64,000 bases of DNA, taken from the NCBI GenBank assembly GCA_022749755.1, contig CM040445.1:13785182-13849181 (forward strand), given 5' to 3'. Positions within the stretch are counted from its first letter, which is position 1; the number at the start of each line of letters is the position of its first letter. The notes under the pieces were generated by a model. The model searched no databases. It had not been told where the DNA came from and worked only from the letters and a program-made list of their open reading frames with translations. The position numbers and the translations under genes were made by a program. Below are positions 1 through 15,166 of this stretch, piece by piece. Source of the stretch: Azadirachta indica. Taxonomy: Eukaryota > Streptophyta > Magnoliopsida > Sapindales > Meliaceae.

Positions 1-700
1 TATATATAATAATATATTATATTATGTTATTTTTAAATAAAATATATATATTATATCTAATTAAAAAAAATTTATAATTTATAATTTTTTTTATACTATT
101 AAAAAATAAAGTTTGTATTTTTAATATAATTATTACATATAAATAATATCATAATATATTAATAATATTTTTACTTAATATTAATATAAATAAATATAAA
201 AATAAAAAAATAAATAAAAATGGAGAATTCATTTCTCATACCAGATTCTCTATTTCACTCCATTAAATTAAAATGGAGAAGGGGAATGACCTTCTTACTC
301 TCACCCTAACCCATTTCCACCCTTAAAAAATATGGTTTAAAACATGGATTATTGATATGTCTTCGTATATATATATTTATAAAAATAAAGAAAAGGATTA
401 TATTTCTCAAATATTATTTAAATTCTTTTTATCTTATATGATATAATATTTATTAATTGATTGATAAAATTATATTTAAACCAAAATATTTATTACAATA
501 ACAGTAAAAAATGAAAACGAACAATTTAGAATAATACGTAGACAGCGTATGTAAAACAAATCTCCACTTCGTTGACTGCCGAAACCGAAGTCAAATGCAA
601 ATAACCCCTGAAGGCCACCCCGTCTCTGTTGAGTCATTAACGTCTTCAAAATCCTCGCCAACTATACTTTCTTTCTTCAACGAACTTCCATCTCTCCATG
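1..700. other. AT-rich intergenic DNA upstream of the kinase gene
   Basis: Very AT-rich, with no coding stretch I can support. Around 220-330 there is a purine/pyrimidine-mixed patch of higher GC that looks like old repeat debris, but I cannot assign it to a family. From about 560 the composition changes to the 5' leader of the kinase gene. Confidence 0.5.
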
Positions 701-780
701 CGATTCCTCACTCACATCTCCCCCATTCCCCACCGTCCAATCTCCCAAACCCTGGATGATCATCTTCTTCTATCAAGTCC

Positions 781-3453
<2,673 letters not shown>

Positions 3454-4710
3454 CCTCTTCATTCATTATTATGAGTAATAAGTAGTGTAGTTTTATCTAT
3501 GTACAGCATTGTATATCTATGTTGAAATGGTGTAATTCTTTCTATTTATTTTGTGATCTAGATTTCTTTGTATGTTATATACATAGAGTGAACATAAAAT
3601 TAAGACAAACAATGGTGTTGATTGAATCTTTTGGTATATTTACTTCACCAAAAAGTAATCCCAATATATCTATTTGTATTTGCATCTTTCATTGAAATTG
3701 TCATGGATATTAAAATTATAGGAAGGAGGTTTTATTTGTGCGTGTTGATTGATTCAAAGAGGTTTAACTTTGAATCATACACAGGAGAAAAGTATATTAT
3801 AAGAAATTCTAATACGGACATTTCATTCTTTAATAACAATTTTAGAACTTCCTGAAATGAACTTTTGGGGACCGAAATTTGATCCATGTAGCAATTGAAT
3901 GCTAATTAAAAGAAGAAAAAGAAAAACATGTTATGAAATTGCTTCCCAGCAGGACTACCTAATCGAGTGTTTCGGTAGCAAAAGTCAAGATACTCATCTA
4001 CCAGTGTCTCCAGTTAGTCTAGCTAGAAGACAACGAATTACCACGCATATTGACAACAGGTGTTGGTTTGTCAGTAATGATACAAATAAATAATCATGCG
4101 AAAATTAAAAATATAATATATTTTTTTTTATGCATGAAAATAAAAAATAAAGTTCATTTTTTTTATTATTGTTTAGTATTTATTTCTTGAAAAAGTGAAC
4201 GTGAAAGCTCCCCCTTCAAAACTGAATCTAACAAGCTCTTCAATACTTCTTTACGGGTTTTGCCTGTAATTGTATTTAACATATTTGTGAATAATTAATA
4301 TTTTTATATAATTAAATTCTTCGTTGATCCGAATTTTACATCATTATTCAAACGTAAATTAATTCATTATTATATTATACAGTCACTTTCTGTTCTTTAT
4401 TTTATTAATAGTTTATTCATTATAAAATTGACATATCCGATATTAAGTAGGACTGGATCCATCTGCAAATATTTTAACAAAATAAAGAGAAAATCGTTTT
4501 CAAACATCTTTGTTTTTGTTTTTTTGTTTTCTGCAACACTTTCCGCTAACATACAAATAATTACGAGAGCCTCTATATTTTTTTGGAAGACTTATAAGTC
4601 AGTAGAAGAGAGAAACGTCTCTGCCTCTAAACCAGAAAACAACAACGAGAAGAAGATAGATCAGCAGTGATTCTTGCATTTGTGGGGTTTATCAGTAAGC
4701 AGAGGTGACA
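3454..4710. other. Intergenic: kinase 3' end and M50B-like gene promoter
   Basis: The first 100-150 bases are the likely 3' untranslated region of the kinase gene. The rest is AT-rich, and the open frames in it (for example near 3622 and 4428) show no family resemblance and no codon structure. The last 100 bases should be the 5' leader of the next gene. Confidence 0.5.
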
Positions 4711-7645
4711 ATGAGGCCCAACTGGGAGCTCAGAAACTGCTGCAACCACGAACAAGTAGTGTTTCTGGTCACTGTCTCAGTCTGCACCGTTGTTATACTC
4801 GCAGTATGTAACTCATTTTTGTTCTCCTTCCTTTTACTTTCACTTCCTTGCATCAAATCTTGACTGCATTTAATCAAGGAGCAGCCCCATGTAGATTACA
4901 GACGAAAGTGGCTAATGCTACTGTTCTCTGTTGTTAATGGGATATAAGTAAGGATATTGGTTTCAATCTGTGTTATTCTTTGTGAATAATGTGTTTCGTT
5001 CTTGGCAGAAATTGATGTTGTTTTATTGTTTTATATAAATAAATTGGAACTGTAGTTATGAATGTCAGTTGACTTCTGAGAGATCGGTCCATTGTAAATC
5101 TTCTTTCAAATATTATTAGCTTAGATTGTAAATAGGATTCTTAAATTATGGATTTTTTTTTTTCATTAGAAGAAACAAAAATGGAAGCAGTTTAACTCCA
5201 TGATTGATTCGATAAATGGGATTAGTTAGATCATTTGGTTTATATTTTTACCCATAATAATCAAGCTACATTGAGATTTATGGAAGTCTAACAGCTAGAA
5301 GAAACGATCATGTGTTCTCTTAATGCTGTATTTGAGGTTGAATCTTCCTTTAATCCTTTCAGCTGTGGAGGACAATACTACTCAGACCATTCAAGCTTGT
5401 GACAGTATTTCTTCACGAGGCAAGCCACGCCATTGCTTGTAAACTTACATGTGGAAAAGTAAGAGGAAATTTCTCCTTTTATCATCTATCATGTGTTAGT
5501 TTCAATGCAACATTTGTCAAAAAATCACATCATTGTATCTGTTGCATTTTATTTTCTGTGCTCATTATTAGATTTAAAAATTGCATGCTTAATACTAAAT
5601 GTGCTAACTATATCATTATGCGCCTAGGTCCCAATTTGCAGTGATAGAGGTGTTCATAAATTTAACTCTTACGCATCTCAATCAATTAAATGACCAGTTT
5701 ATGCTAGGAAACGAATCAAAGCCTTCCCCTGCTCTCCTTATTATGGTCATATGACCAGCTTCCTTGCTGGTTGAACTGTTACGTAATTTCAATTTGATGA
5801 AAAGATTCTCAATTACTATTCTTCTTTCCCAGATCGTATATGCTAATTGCATTTGCTAAATAGTTATTGGCCCCTATAGCTGTTTTGATTGATAATCGTA
5901 GGTCAGCCAGATCCACATAAACATAACCAGAATGTCTTCTCAGCATCAAGAATCTTATCTCTGTTGAATTCATTTTGGTTCTGATATACTTTACTATGCA
6001 GGTGGAAGGGATCCAAGTTCATGCTGATGAAGGTGGAACCACAGAAACACGGGGTGGCATTTACTGGTTTATCTTGCCAGCTGGATGTAGAGTCTTTTAT
6101 CCTTGACCATTTTTCTCATAGAGTGGTACATATAGCTTTTATCCAACAAGGATACTACAATGGCTTGAATGTAATTGGTTTTGTCATCCTATTTATCCAC
6201 ATAATGTCCAGATGCATACTGTTCAATATTTAGGTCGAAACCTTTAAGATAAATTGTAGTTGCTTCTTCGTGAACAAATATACATCTTGGAATTAATATG
6301 ATTTTCTTCTTCACTGTTATTATTGCATTCCAGATCTTGGTTCATCCTTCTGGGGGATGCTGCTGATTCTTGCATCTACAACTCTGCTTACTGCAAGAAT
6401 TGCTGCTGGATGTTTTGTGGTTGCTCTGCTTGTTGTACTCTTAGTAGCTAAAAATGTAAGTAGTTGTGGACATCTAGAGTATCTTTCTCTCTTGTACTCT
6501 TCCTTTCATTGTGGAAGCTAAAAAAAATTTCTGACCAGGGATAAGAACATTTGAAATTCACGTTGATATGCAATTATATTTGACTTACTTGGAAATTAAA
6601 TTCCAACCTAACAAAGTAAAATGAAGTTTAAAACTGTTTGATCATGAAATGCAGAGACATTGTCATGGATTTCTTCTTTGATACTTGTATAAGCCACCTG
6701 CCCTCCTCTAACAAAAGAAGGGCATTTCAGTGTTGTTGAAGATTAAAGCAAACTGATTCACCGTACTTTATGTTTTTGAATGTCCTCTAACTTGTGCTCT
6801 CTTTTGGATCTGTTCAGTCACCTAATTCTCACCCCTTGTTTGTATGTATGCATTCTTGATAATCTCTCTCTTGTTGTATCTACAGTGGACACTTCGAGGA
6901 CTTTGCATTGGTATGTGTTTTTATGACCCAAATAAATATAGCTTTTCCTGATATCCGCTCCTTGATATAATATGTGAGTTTTATTGGTATATAAACGTTG
7001 AATCCCCAGGCTTTGTTATTTTCCTTGGCGTAATATGGGTTCTGCAAGAAACAACACAGATTCGCATACTGCGGTACATCATTCTGTTCATTGGTAAAAG
7101 CAATTCTGCTGATTTTCTTTCCATTTAGTTCTGCGAAGTTACTATAATGTTTTTGGTGTGATGGCATGAAGAATCACAGCTTAATAACTGCAGGTGTGAT
7201 GAACAGCTTGTTTTCAGTTTATGGTACAATTTCTGAAACGAAATAAATTATAGTTGATTCTGTGTCTATTTGTTTGTGGTATTATTGATGCCCTGCATTG
7301 GTGCACAATTGTGCAGACATATACGATGATCTGATATCTCGAAGAGTTCACTCTAGTGATGCTGAGAAATTTGCAGAAGTGTGTCCTTGCCCATGTAATG
7401 GAATTGGCTGGGGTATAATTTGGTGAGCATCTTGCCATTTACTAGAGTAGATTTGCTTGATATCATCTTGAAGATATGATTTCCATGTTAAAATAAGGAC
7501 AAGAGAAACTCCTACGAATCATACATATAAGGTATAAGGTGTTTTGCCATCACTCCTAATTCAGAACTCTCTTACCTGCAGGGGACTGATATCATTCTTG
7601 TTTCTCTGCGTGGCCATGTACTCCGGTCTTGTGATATTGTCTTGA
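4711..7645 (+). CDS. Peptidase M50B-like membrane protein (9 exons, 234 aa)
   Basis: Nine exons (4711-4803, 5363-5458, 6002-6086, 6334-6455, 6886-6910, 7010-7093, 7194-7223, 7317-7422, 7582-7645) join in phase to 705 nt. Some exons are only 25-30 nt. The protein has an N-terminal hydrophobic segment, then FLHEASHAIAC with the HExxH zinc motif at residues 49-53, a short soluble stretch with GGTTETRGG, and at least four further hydrophobic helices, ending in a membrane segment. This matches the plant M50B-like family, polytopic relatives of site-2 proteases. Zn-dependent cleavage of membrane substrates is the expected chemistry. The family is little characterised, and the second metal ligand (usually a distal Asp) cannot be assigned with certainty. 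The start is the first ATG in frame. Exon 3 ends inside the GGAT|GTAGAG donor, which restores a PAGYLGS join. Confidence 0.88.
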
Positions 7646-9262
7646 GGTACAACTCTGCTTATACAATCAATTGTTTTTGTTAAGTTTCATGGGGAAGTCA
7701 TCCAAAACTTCAAACCTCAAGATGATTGCTAGCGACAAAATGCTGGTGGGTTGTGGGTTAGAATATAGGGGTGGTTCCAGAACCCCTTGAAATGTTCAAC
7801 TAGAGATCTAGAAGCTCCAGACATTGAATACTTTATGTTTGCTGTCATATCTAAGCATGGGATAGTTTTCCAGGACATGGTCAAGTGTCACCCCCCTTGT
7901 GTGCATCATGCAATCTCAGTTGCCTTTCTCACATCTGCACGGCTACATAATTCTCTCGGAGTCATTTAATCGCTAAGAAGCCTGACATAGCAAGTCTACA
8001 CTTTCATACTCTTCATGGAAGCAATCTCATTTTCCAGTACATGTTCCGATGATACTAGACATTCTTCTTGAATGAACTTTGCATCTATAACTTGAGCGAA
8101 GAAGCAAAGGTAACATGTTCATTTTTTGTTTGTAAGCCGAGCCAAGTTAGCTTCCTCTTGAATTTTGGGAAAAAGGATTTCCAGCAGAGGCACTTGATTT
8201 CATTCTTACAGTTAATATTTTGTCACCATGTTTATACGTATAAATACAATATGAAAATTGATTACAGCGGCTATTAATACTTCATTTAGCTTGGATTTGC
8301 AAATGATGAATGAGATCAGTCTCATATACTGTTGATCATGTGTTCCATGAACCCTGACTTCAATGACTGGTTTACTGGGACTTTTGAAGAAAAATTATAA
8401 ACAATTTATTTTATAATTCTGCATCAAAATAATGCTCAGAAAAATTTTTAAAGGCTCTTATTTCATAATCTAACCATTTTTACAGTTATTCATAGTAATA
8501 GTTCATAAATTAAAAAACTTAACTGTAAATACATATACTTTATTTCCTTCCATTCATTTAAAAAATTGAAATGTTGGACATGTGACGTCACCTACTTCGA
8601 AATATAGATAAGAAAAGCATATGACATCACTTTCCTTGTTTTAATTTTCATTGACGAAACAACAATGCTAAAAATGCATTCAGTTATTTATTTATTTATT
8701 TATTATTTTTATCTTCGAAACATTTCTACGGAAATGAAAATTTTCATAATACGTTTTCAAAACAATATTACCATCTGCATTCTTAACCTTTGAAAAAATT
8801 GCATTAGTTTACTGAACTAGCAGACTGATGTTTGGTTTACTATTTAGATTAGACACGCAGCAATGGGTCATAACTCTGGATTTTACCATTGTACCCCTGG
8901 GTACATAAAAGATTACGTGCATTTAATATGTGCCTTTGCATCACATTATGCATAGCTGTCTCATAGGGAAGATGTCGAAAAATCAAATTCATCTAATTTA
9001 ACATAAAGCATATGCATTTACAATCACATGACAAGAACCATCTAACAGAATTCAATTTTATAAAGCTTAAGCTTTTTTGGGGAAGTCATTTTCCAAGATA
9101 TAGGCTTAATTTAGCATTGTGATGTTTTTGTTTTGAAAACGCAACATTTAAAGTGTTTAGTCACCCATCAATTTTTATTTGACAGATATAGCTTCCATTT
9201 CATAGAAAATCACAGCTACACAATAACAAATAGAGCCTTCACAATCATTCTTTGACAAGAAC
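7646..9262. other. Convergent intergenic region, no gene seen
   Basis: This lies between the 3' end of the M50B-like gene (+) and the FBD region (-). The first few hundred bases are probably 3' untranslated sequence of the M50B-like gene and may be spliced, because a GT donor follows its stop codon. No ORF here resembles a known family. A short ATTT repeat sits near 8690. Confidence 0.5.
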
Positions 9263-9463
9263 TTAAATCAGTTCTAGTTCATCGTTGTCACCTTCAAATT
9301 TCCTTATTTTAATTTTCTCGACATGTGAGAGCAAACAAAGATAATGCTCTTGAGAGCATACAGTACATCCCAAATGTGTAATGCCATAAATTCGATGCTT
9401 CAAAGTAAATGGAAGCTGCTCTATAAAGAAAGAGATATAATTCTCATGTTGCAAAGAAAACAT
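9263..9463 (-). pseudogene. Orphan FBD-domain fragment
   Basis: Reading the minus strand, the end of this stretch gives CLLSHVEKIKIRKFEGDNDE followed by LELI and a stop. This corresponds to the start of an FBD domain and aligns with SANIKTVEIRRFEG in the intact neighbour. It stops before the rest of the domain (the part reading KYLLKNGEVLN in the neighbour) and has no F-box or LRR part upstream, because the intact gene's own last exon begins at 9624. I read it as the remnant of a tandem second FBD gene. Alternatively it could be an extra 3' exon used by rare splicing. Confidence 0.55.
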
Positions 9464-9623
9464 CTCCAGTTAGTTAATTTATGTTTATAACTCAAATCTT
9501 TGGTACACAAGATGTTATGAAATGGAAACTTCACCAGAAAAAATACAAATTAAGAGGACAATGAGTTTCAATCAGAATCACAGTTTCTCATCTCATCAGG
9601 ACAACTAGAAATCAGAATTTTTC

Positions 9624-11351
9624 TTAAATGAAGACTTTAAGTTCACAAGTCCTAGAGCTTTTTTCAAACTTTAATAATTTCCGGATAATTTTATCCTTTA
9701 AACCAGTTTTCTGAGACAATTTTTTATGAAATGTAACAATAAATGAGTTCAAGACTTCACCATTCTTTAGCAAGTACTTGATCAGTTTCAGTTGACTTTT
9801 TTTACCTTCAAATCTCCTAATTTCAACTGTCTTGATGTTTGCACTCAAACAATGAGGCACAAATGATGGTTCAGTCCACCTAGATTCAACACCAACATCC
9901 TGATTTAAACAATCTGGCATAAACTGCTGTCCAGTCCACTCACATTCAACACCAATATCCTGATTACAAAAACAAACGTTAGAGACAACACATTGAGAAC
10001 AAGTTCATGCAAAGTTCATCACGTCCTTACCTTCTCAAAGACAAGAGATTCTAAATTAGGCATACTACCAAGGATGATAGGAAACAGTCGCCATCCATAT
10101 TTTATATCCACCTCTAAACAGGTCAGATTGGGAAATAGAGGAAAGAAATCCAAATCAGCTGAGTCAAGAGCCTTACATGGAGAAAAAGACAATACTTTAG
10201 AAAATGTTCAAGTAGAAACAGAACTTGTTATTACTGATTTTACTTTTGAATAGACATTGTACTAACAGTCTGTATTATACACAATGCATTAATATTGAAT
10301 ATGCATGAAAAGTTTTAAGAAAAAAGAAAGATAGAAAAATGGAGAACACTGAATATCCATAAGGGCGACTCAAAAGACATAATGGAGGAAACCTTACAGC
10401 TATAGTGCCTTTAGACAAGGAAAGAAACTTGGCATTTGTGACACCTTCGAGAAGTTGTACCACACTTTGATCTGGAAAATCTGGCGGATCGAAGTCTATC
10501 AAGCTCTCATAGTAAAAATTAACCACCACTTTCATTAAGGCATGTGGTTTATGCACCAAATAGGATACCAAGGGACAGTCCCTGATGAAGAGGTGTTCAA
10601 GATTTGGTGCCTCAATCACAACTAGGTGCTCAGTATATGAAAACTCATCGACGTCTTCAAATACTAAGGATAATCTCTTCAGAGTAAGGGACGAAATATT
10701 GAAAGCCACCATATCAGCACCATGCAAATATCCCATTATTGACAAATCTTCAAGCGCAGGGCAGTTAGAAAAGAGCTTCTCAATCAAGTTGTTACGAGGA
10801 TAACGCATTACAACGTGAAAAACCTTCAGACTTGGTAAACATATCCCAGAGGCAGGAATCTTAAAAGTAAAATCTGAGTCAAGTTTGAGAACTTCAAGGG
10901 TTTTGGAAGTGTAGATGCTCTCAGGCAACTCAACACGGTCGTGATGCTCAAGGTTAAGTTCCATCTCACGAACATTACGCATGATTGCAGCAGAAACCCA
11001 GAAATTAAAATAAGCCCAATATCTGAGCTTGAAACAATGGAGTAAAAACTTGTTAAGGTCTACAGGGGGATAAAGAAGAAACACCCTATTCACAAAATTC
11101 TCAAACCTAGCCGAAGTAACATCGCTCAAATGATGGGTACGTTTATACTCTAACAATAACCTGTCGTCAAGACAAAGATTGGGAAGTGAAGTCCAAACAA
11201 GTTTCCATCTTGAAGATAGAATGCAAGTTGCCATAGCAGTTTTTGTGGGTAAATATGAAAGAATGTGGCATAGAACTGAATCAGGTAAAGTACTGATTCT
11301 GTCTTCTCCATCTTGATTTTCCAATTTAAGTTTACTGGATTTTCCATCCAT
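9624..11351 (-). CDS. F-box/LRR-repeat/FBD protein (3 exons, about 476 aa)
   Basis: Exons on the minus strand are 11351-10398, 10171-10031 and 9959-9624. Exon 1 holds the F-box (residues about 17-55, DRISTLPDSVLCHILSYLPT then SSRWKLVW), followed by an LRR_2-type region with leucine-spaced strands. Exon 2 gives FFPLFPNLTCLEVDI and SMPNLESLVFEK, and exon 3 the FBD domain ending at the stop. F-box proteins bind SKP1 and recruit substrates to SCF ubiquitin ligases; the target of FBD proteins is generally unknown. The exon 2 acceptor is the least certain point: the one at 10172-10173 is in phase and has a good pyrimidine tract, while a farther one at about 10195 would break the frame. Exon 3 opens with a 20-codon unit that occurs twice in tandem (9959-9900 and 9899-9840), which lengthens the linker before the FBD. 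The fragment at 9263-9463 is related to its C-terminus. Confidence 0.85.
9840..9959 (-). repeat. In-frame 60-bp tandem duplication in the FBD exon
   Basis: Two adjacent 60-nt units on the minus strand encode DIGVECEWTGQQFMPDCLNQ and DVGVESRWTEPSFVPHCLSA. They share the pattern D-x-G-V-E-x-x-W-T-x-x-x-F-x-P-x-C-L. Other FBD proteins usually have this W-T-x-P-x-x-V-P-x-C-L block once, just before the FBD. The duplication keeps the frame. Confidence 0.85.
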
Positions 11352-12670
11352 CCTTTAACGATGGAAGTTCTCAACCAACCTGACAGATTATAACCACAGT
11401 GTTACCGACAAAAAGAAAGCATTTTGTTAGGTTCAAAAAAATGGGTTTTCTCACAAAGTTTCTGTTTCATTTCCCGAGAGAAAACCTACAGTGGAGAAAA
11501 GCAAAGTGGAACCTTTACCTTCACACTCACCCACCACAGCGTTTTTTCTTTCTGGGTTTGTTAGCTATCAAGCACAAGAATGTAAAAAATGATGGAAAAG
11601 AAGACAAAAGAGAAATGAACCTTATAAAAAAGAAACCTCTGAGATGCAACAGATCGTGAAATTTTGCTGTGGAACATAAGCGGATTTTGAGAGAGGAAGG
11701 AAATGCATAGTGGTTCTCTATCTCACACACCACTCATAGACTTTTCCACGAGCTCTGTAGGCTCTGTTAAGTTTGATCGCTTAGAAAACAGAGGACACAC
11801 AAAGCATGCTGCTATTCTATATCACCACAGCAGTAAGCAGCACAGCTAACAAAAATTCCTTCCTTTTTCTTTTTTATTTTTCCCTCGATCTCTCACCAAT
11901 CACTCAGACGGGTTTGATGTTGAGCCGCCGAGCTGGAGGATAACAATGTGGGCCGACATAAAACCCAAAATAATCAACAAAACTCTAGACTTTTGGGCTG
12001 AAATTTGTAGTCGCATGCAATTGAAGTTAATACTTATTACAAATACGATCAACTCCATGATTAATGTTGATCCTTGACCTAATTGAGTTTATCATGATAT
12101 TTCTACTATTCGATGAGCTGTAAAATCGAGCTTTGTTGAGTGCCAATTCACATGCACTACAATACAAATAAAGTAAAAGTAAAAGTAAAAGCAAAAGCAA
12201 AGGCAAATTAATTCCTTTGGGACCTCACAAATTCCCCAACAATATAAATCCAATCCCGAAAAGCAACAAAAACATTTTCACAGATACCCATAATATTCAA
12301 ACCCTAATCTATTAATTGTAACACACATTTTTTCTTTCTTTTCGTGTAGAATCAACTAGAGGAAGACAGATGGACCGAACCCACGAAACAATTTATCAAA
12401 CAAATACCAAGGCCCCAACCACATGCAGTTAATTGCAAATGACATATGAATTCATTCAGAACTTAATTGCATGCACGATTAAGTGATAGAAGACTTCTAA
12501 ACAAGTCATTTTCCTGGCCAATTTATTGACGTTATATCTATATATATATATAAAATAACGTTTATACAACAATAGGGCCGAGAACCATTGCCTCTTTCGT
12601 GCTAATGACACGTACCACTGGCTACAAGTTATTTAATATCTCCTTAATTTTCCTCGACAAACATTGCTTG
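11352..12670. other. F-box 5' leader/promoter and intergenic DNA
   Basis: The stretch 11352-11900 should carry the leader and promoter of the F-box gene; it has CT-rich patches and no supported upstream frame. From 11950 the DNA is AT-rich with simple AAAGTA-type repeats near 12170-12200. No gene is seen. Confidence 0.45.
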
Positions 12671-12679
12671 AATAAAATC

Positions 12680-13488
12680 AGGGTGTGTTTGGTTGGAATG
12701 ATAGAGGGTTGAAAGGCAAAGAATGGAAGGAGAGCAAAAGATTGTCATGTTTGGTTCCTCCAAATTGGAGAACATAAAAAAATCTCAAGAATCTCAACAC
12801 GTTAAAATGAGCAAAACTATTTTTTGTCTGGCATTAAAATATTAAATTTTAATTTCACGCCTCAGTCTATTAAGAAAAAAAAAATTCATCCCTCATTTGA
12901 CTTACGTTTTAAAAACCCTACTTTTTATTTTTGTTTTGTTCTTTCTCAATTTTTTCATTTGAATTACATTTTTCAAACATATATATATATCATTTAAAAT
13001 ACTATATATATATATATAGGAGCATATTTTTGTTTATATGTTTTTTGTTTTAAAAACCCCTCATTGCAATTTTAAGGTTATAGTTAACTATTTGTAAAAT
13101 TTTTATTATCTATTTACTTATTTCTTAATATAAAAAAAAATTTGGTTATTTACTTTCAAGTTTTAATTTATGTTGATAAATTATTAAATATAATAAGGTT
13201 TTAATACTAAAAATTTAAGTATAAATTAAAGTATATTTAAAAATCAAATTAGTTAGTAATTAAAATTTATATTAAGACTACAAACTAGTAATAAATTTCA
13301 AAAAAGGATTAATTTTATCTAAAAATAGAAGATTATCAACTCCTTTTACAGTCTCTTATCTCAACCAATCGAACCTTGTATAATTTCTTCTCTCAACCAA
13401 ACAAAGGAATCCAAGTCCCTTCCCCTTTCTTCTCCTTTCCTTTCTCCTTCCTCCATCCTTTCTTCAATCCAAACATGGCAGATCAGAA
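12680..13488. mobile_element. Probable non-autonomous DNA transposon with degenerate terminal inverted repeats
   Basis: The left end reads CAGGGTGTGTTTGGTTGGAA and continues into GGTTGAAAGG and GGAAGGAG. The right end, read on the other strand, gives CTGCCATGTTTGGATTGAAG and then GGATGGAGGAAGGAG. Both ends share a TGTTTGG-TTGAA-GGAAGGAG order, which suggests imperfect inverted termini. The interior is AT-rich and non-coding. A CAGGG start is hAT-like, but I could not find a clear 8-bp target duplication. Confidence 0.4.
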
Positions 13489-13760
13489 CAAATGCAAGTT
13501 TATCAAGATTTGCAGAAATTTTGGTGATGAATTTAATGACACTTCCAAATAAGAGAATACTTTCAGACAGCAAAACTGACATTGATGAAACCAAACCGCA
13601 ACATTTAACTGAACATAAATGAAAATAAAATCCATGGTAACATCTTTCTGCTTTGCTTAAAAAAACACCTAAATGTCAAAATTTAAATAGCAACCAATAC
13701 ATAGTTTTTTCCACAAAAAACATTTTGAAAGATGGCATTAGCCATGGCACTTAAATCTTT

Positions 13761-15166
13761 CTAAGCTTCTGTTACTGGGAACTCAAACACAACATCTTTT
13801 CCTGAAAGCTTTCTGTAAACTGCAGAAAAGGTATCCAGTTTATACTCGGTGTTGTTACGTTCCTTTGGATCCAAGAAAACCTGTCAACGAAGGCATGAAG
13901 TTGCATTAATAAGGAGAAATTTTCCATTACAACATGTCATCACTTTCTATCAGTGATGGCATCCCTTGAAATTCAAAAAACCACTTTGGTCAGTGTATCA
14001 ACCAAAGAGATTGCCAAATACTTAATTGAATGCCCAAATATTTTCATCAGCAACATCTTCTAGAAGAATAAACCCAAAAAGATAAAAAAGTGGTTATGAT
14101 GATGTACCTTCATTATCTTAGATCCATCTAATCGGTATCTAATGCGCTTTCCAACAATCTCGGCAGGCAATACAACATCTTCCAACATTGCCTCATGCAC
14201 AGCAGTAAGTGTGCGGCTGCGGGGCCTCTGAACAGCAGAGCCTTTCTTTGGAGGCCTCAATATCCTCCTCGTGGCAATCAGGATCACATCCTAGCACACA
14301 TAATAAATCCAATTTAATCAAGGATACCAGAAAATATAGCTTAACTTCATGACGTATGCCAAAGAAGGCAATGGATTCAATCATGATAATTGGAGCAGTC
14401 ATTATCAGGTATAATCACATACTTGTAACTAACCCAACAATGACAGTGACTATTTATAGATGATGTGATATTTAATAACATATGCAAGCATGCGTTAGTC
14501 ATTAGGCTAACCAAAATCTAAATTTATTTCCGTCTAAGAAATTATAGAAGTACATGAACAAAATGATGCCGCTTAACCGAAGAGAAAGCAACAACAAAAC
14601 ACTTTCACATACAGATTAACATTTTTCTATTCTCTGATAGGCTTTCGATGAGAAAATTTAAAGAGAAACAGGAATCTTTTTTCACCTTCCCACTGAACTT
14701 CTTCTCGAGTTCCCTCACAAGCCTAACATGAATCTTCCGATAGGCCTTCCTTAATCTGTATGGGACATGAATAACAACAGCCTTCCGGCTTCCAGAGACA
14801 TCAATTTGCCTGCAGAGAAAGAAAGTGATACCATTTATAAGAAGGAGAATCCAAAAGAGAGTCAACTATGCAAGCATAAACAAATTATTCTTACATAGCA
14901 GAATTGATGTATAGATCCTTTAGCTCACTTTTCAGCTCCTGGTTGGTGTTTTCCAAGTCAAAAAGTGCCTATTCAAAATCAAAAGCAAGAAATAAGAAAC
15001 ACAAAAACAACTAAAATATCAACCTTAAGGTCTTGAATTTATAACGAGTTTTCAATGGGTTAGTCAACAGAGCATTAGAAGAATATTATACCTGTGCAAC
15101 TGACTCCTCAAATTCAGTTGGTTCAGCGTCTTTATCTTTCTGAATCTTCTTTTGTGCCGAAAACAT
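13761..15166 (-). CDS. RPS7: 40S ribosomal protein eS7 (RPS7), 5 coding exons, 191 aa
   Basis: Minus-strand exons 15166-15092, 14968-14895, 14809-14686, 14290-14108 and 13880-13761 join in phase to 576 nt. The protein starts [20 protein letters not shown] and contains [40 protein letters not shown] and [20 protein letters not shown], ending [11 protein letters not shown]. This is the full-length plant eS7, a structural protein of the small cytosolic subunit needed for 18S rRNA maturation. The length matches the family (about 190 aa). The start codon lies just after the acceptor of a leader intron, as is common for plant ribosomal protein genes. No disruption is seen, and it is expected to be constitutive and growth-linked. 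Confidence 0.97.

Noticed and set aside
3622..4670. Open frames of 60-80 codons between the kinase and M50B-like genes
   Set aside because: AT-driven composition, no homology-like motifs, no splice partners; treated as chance.
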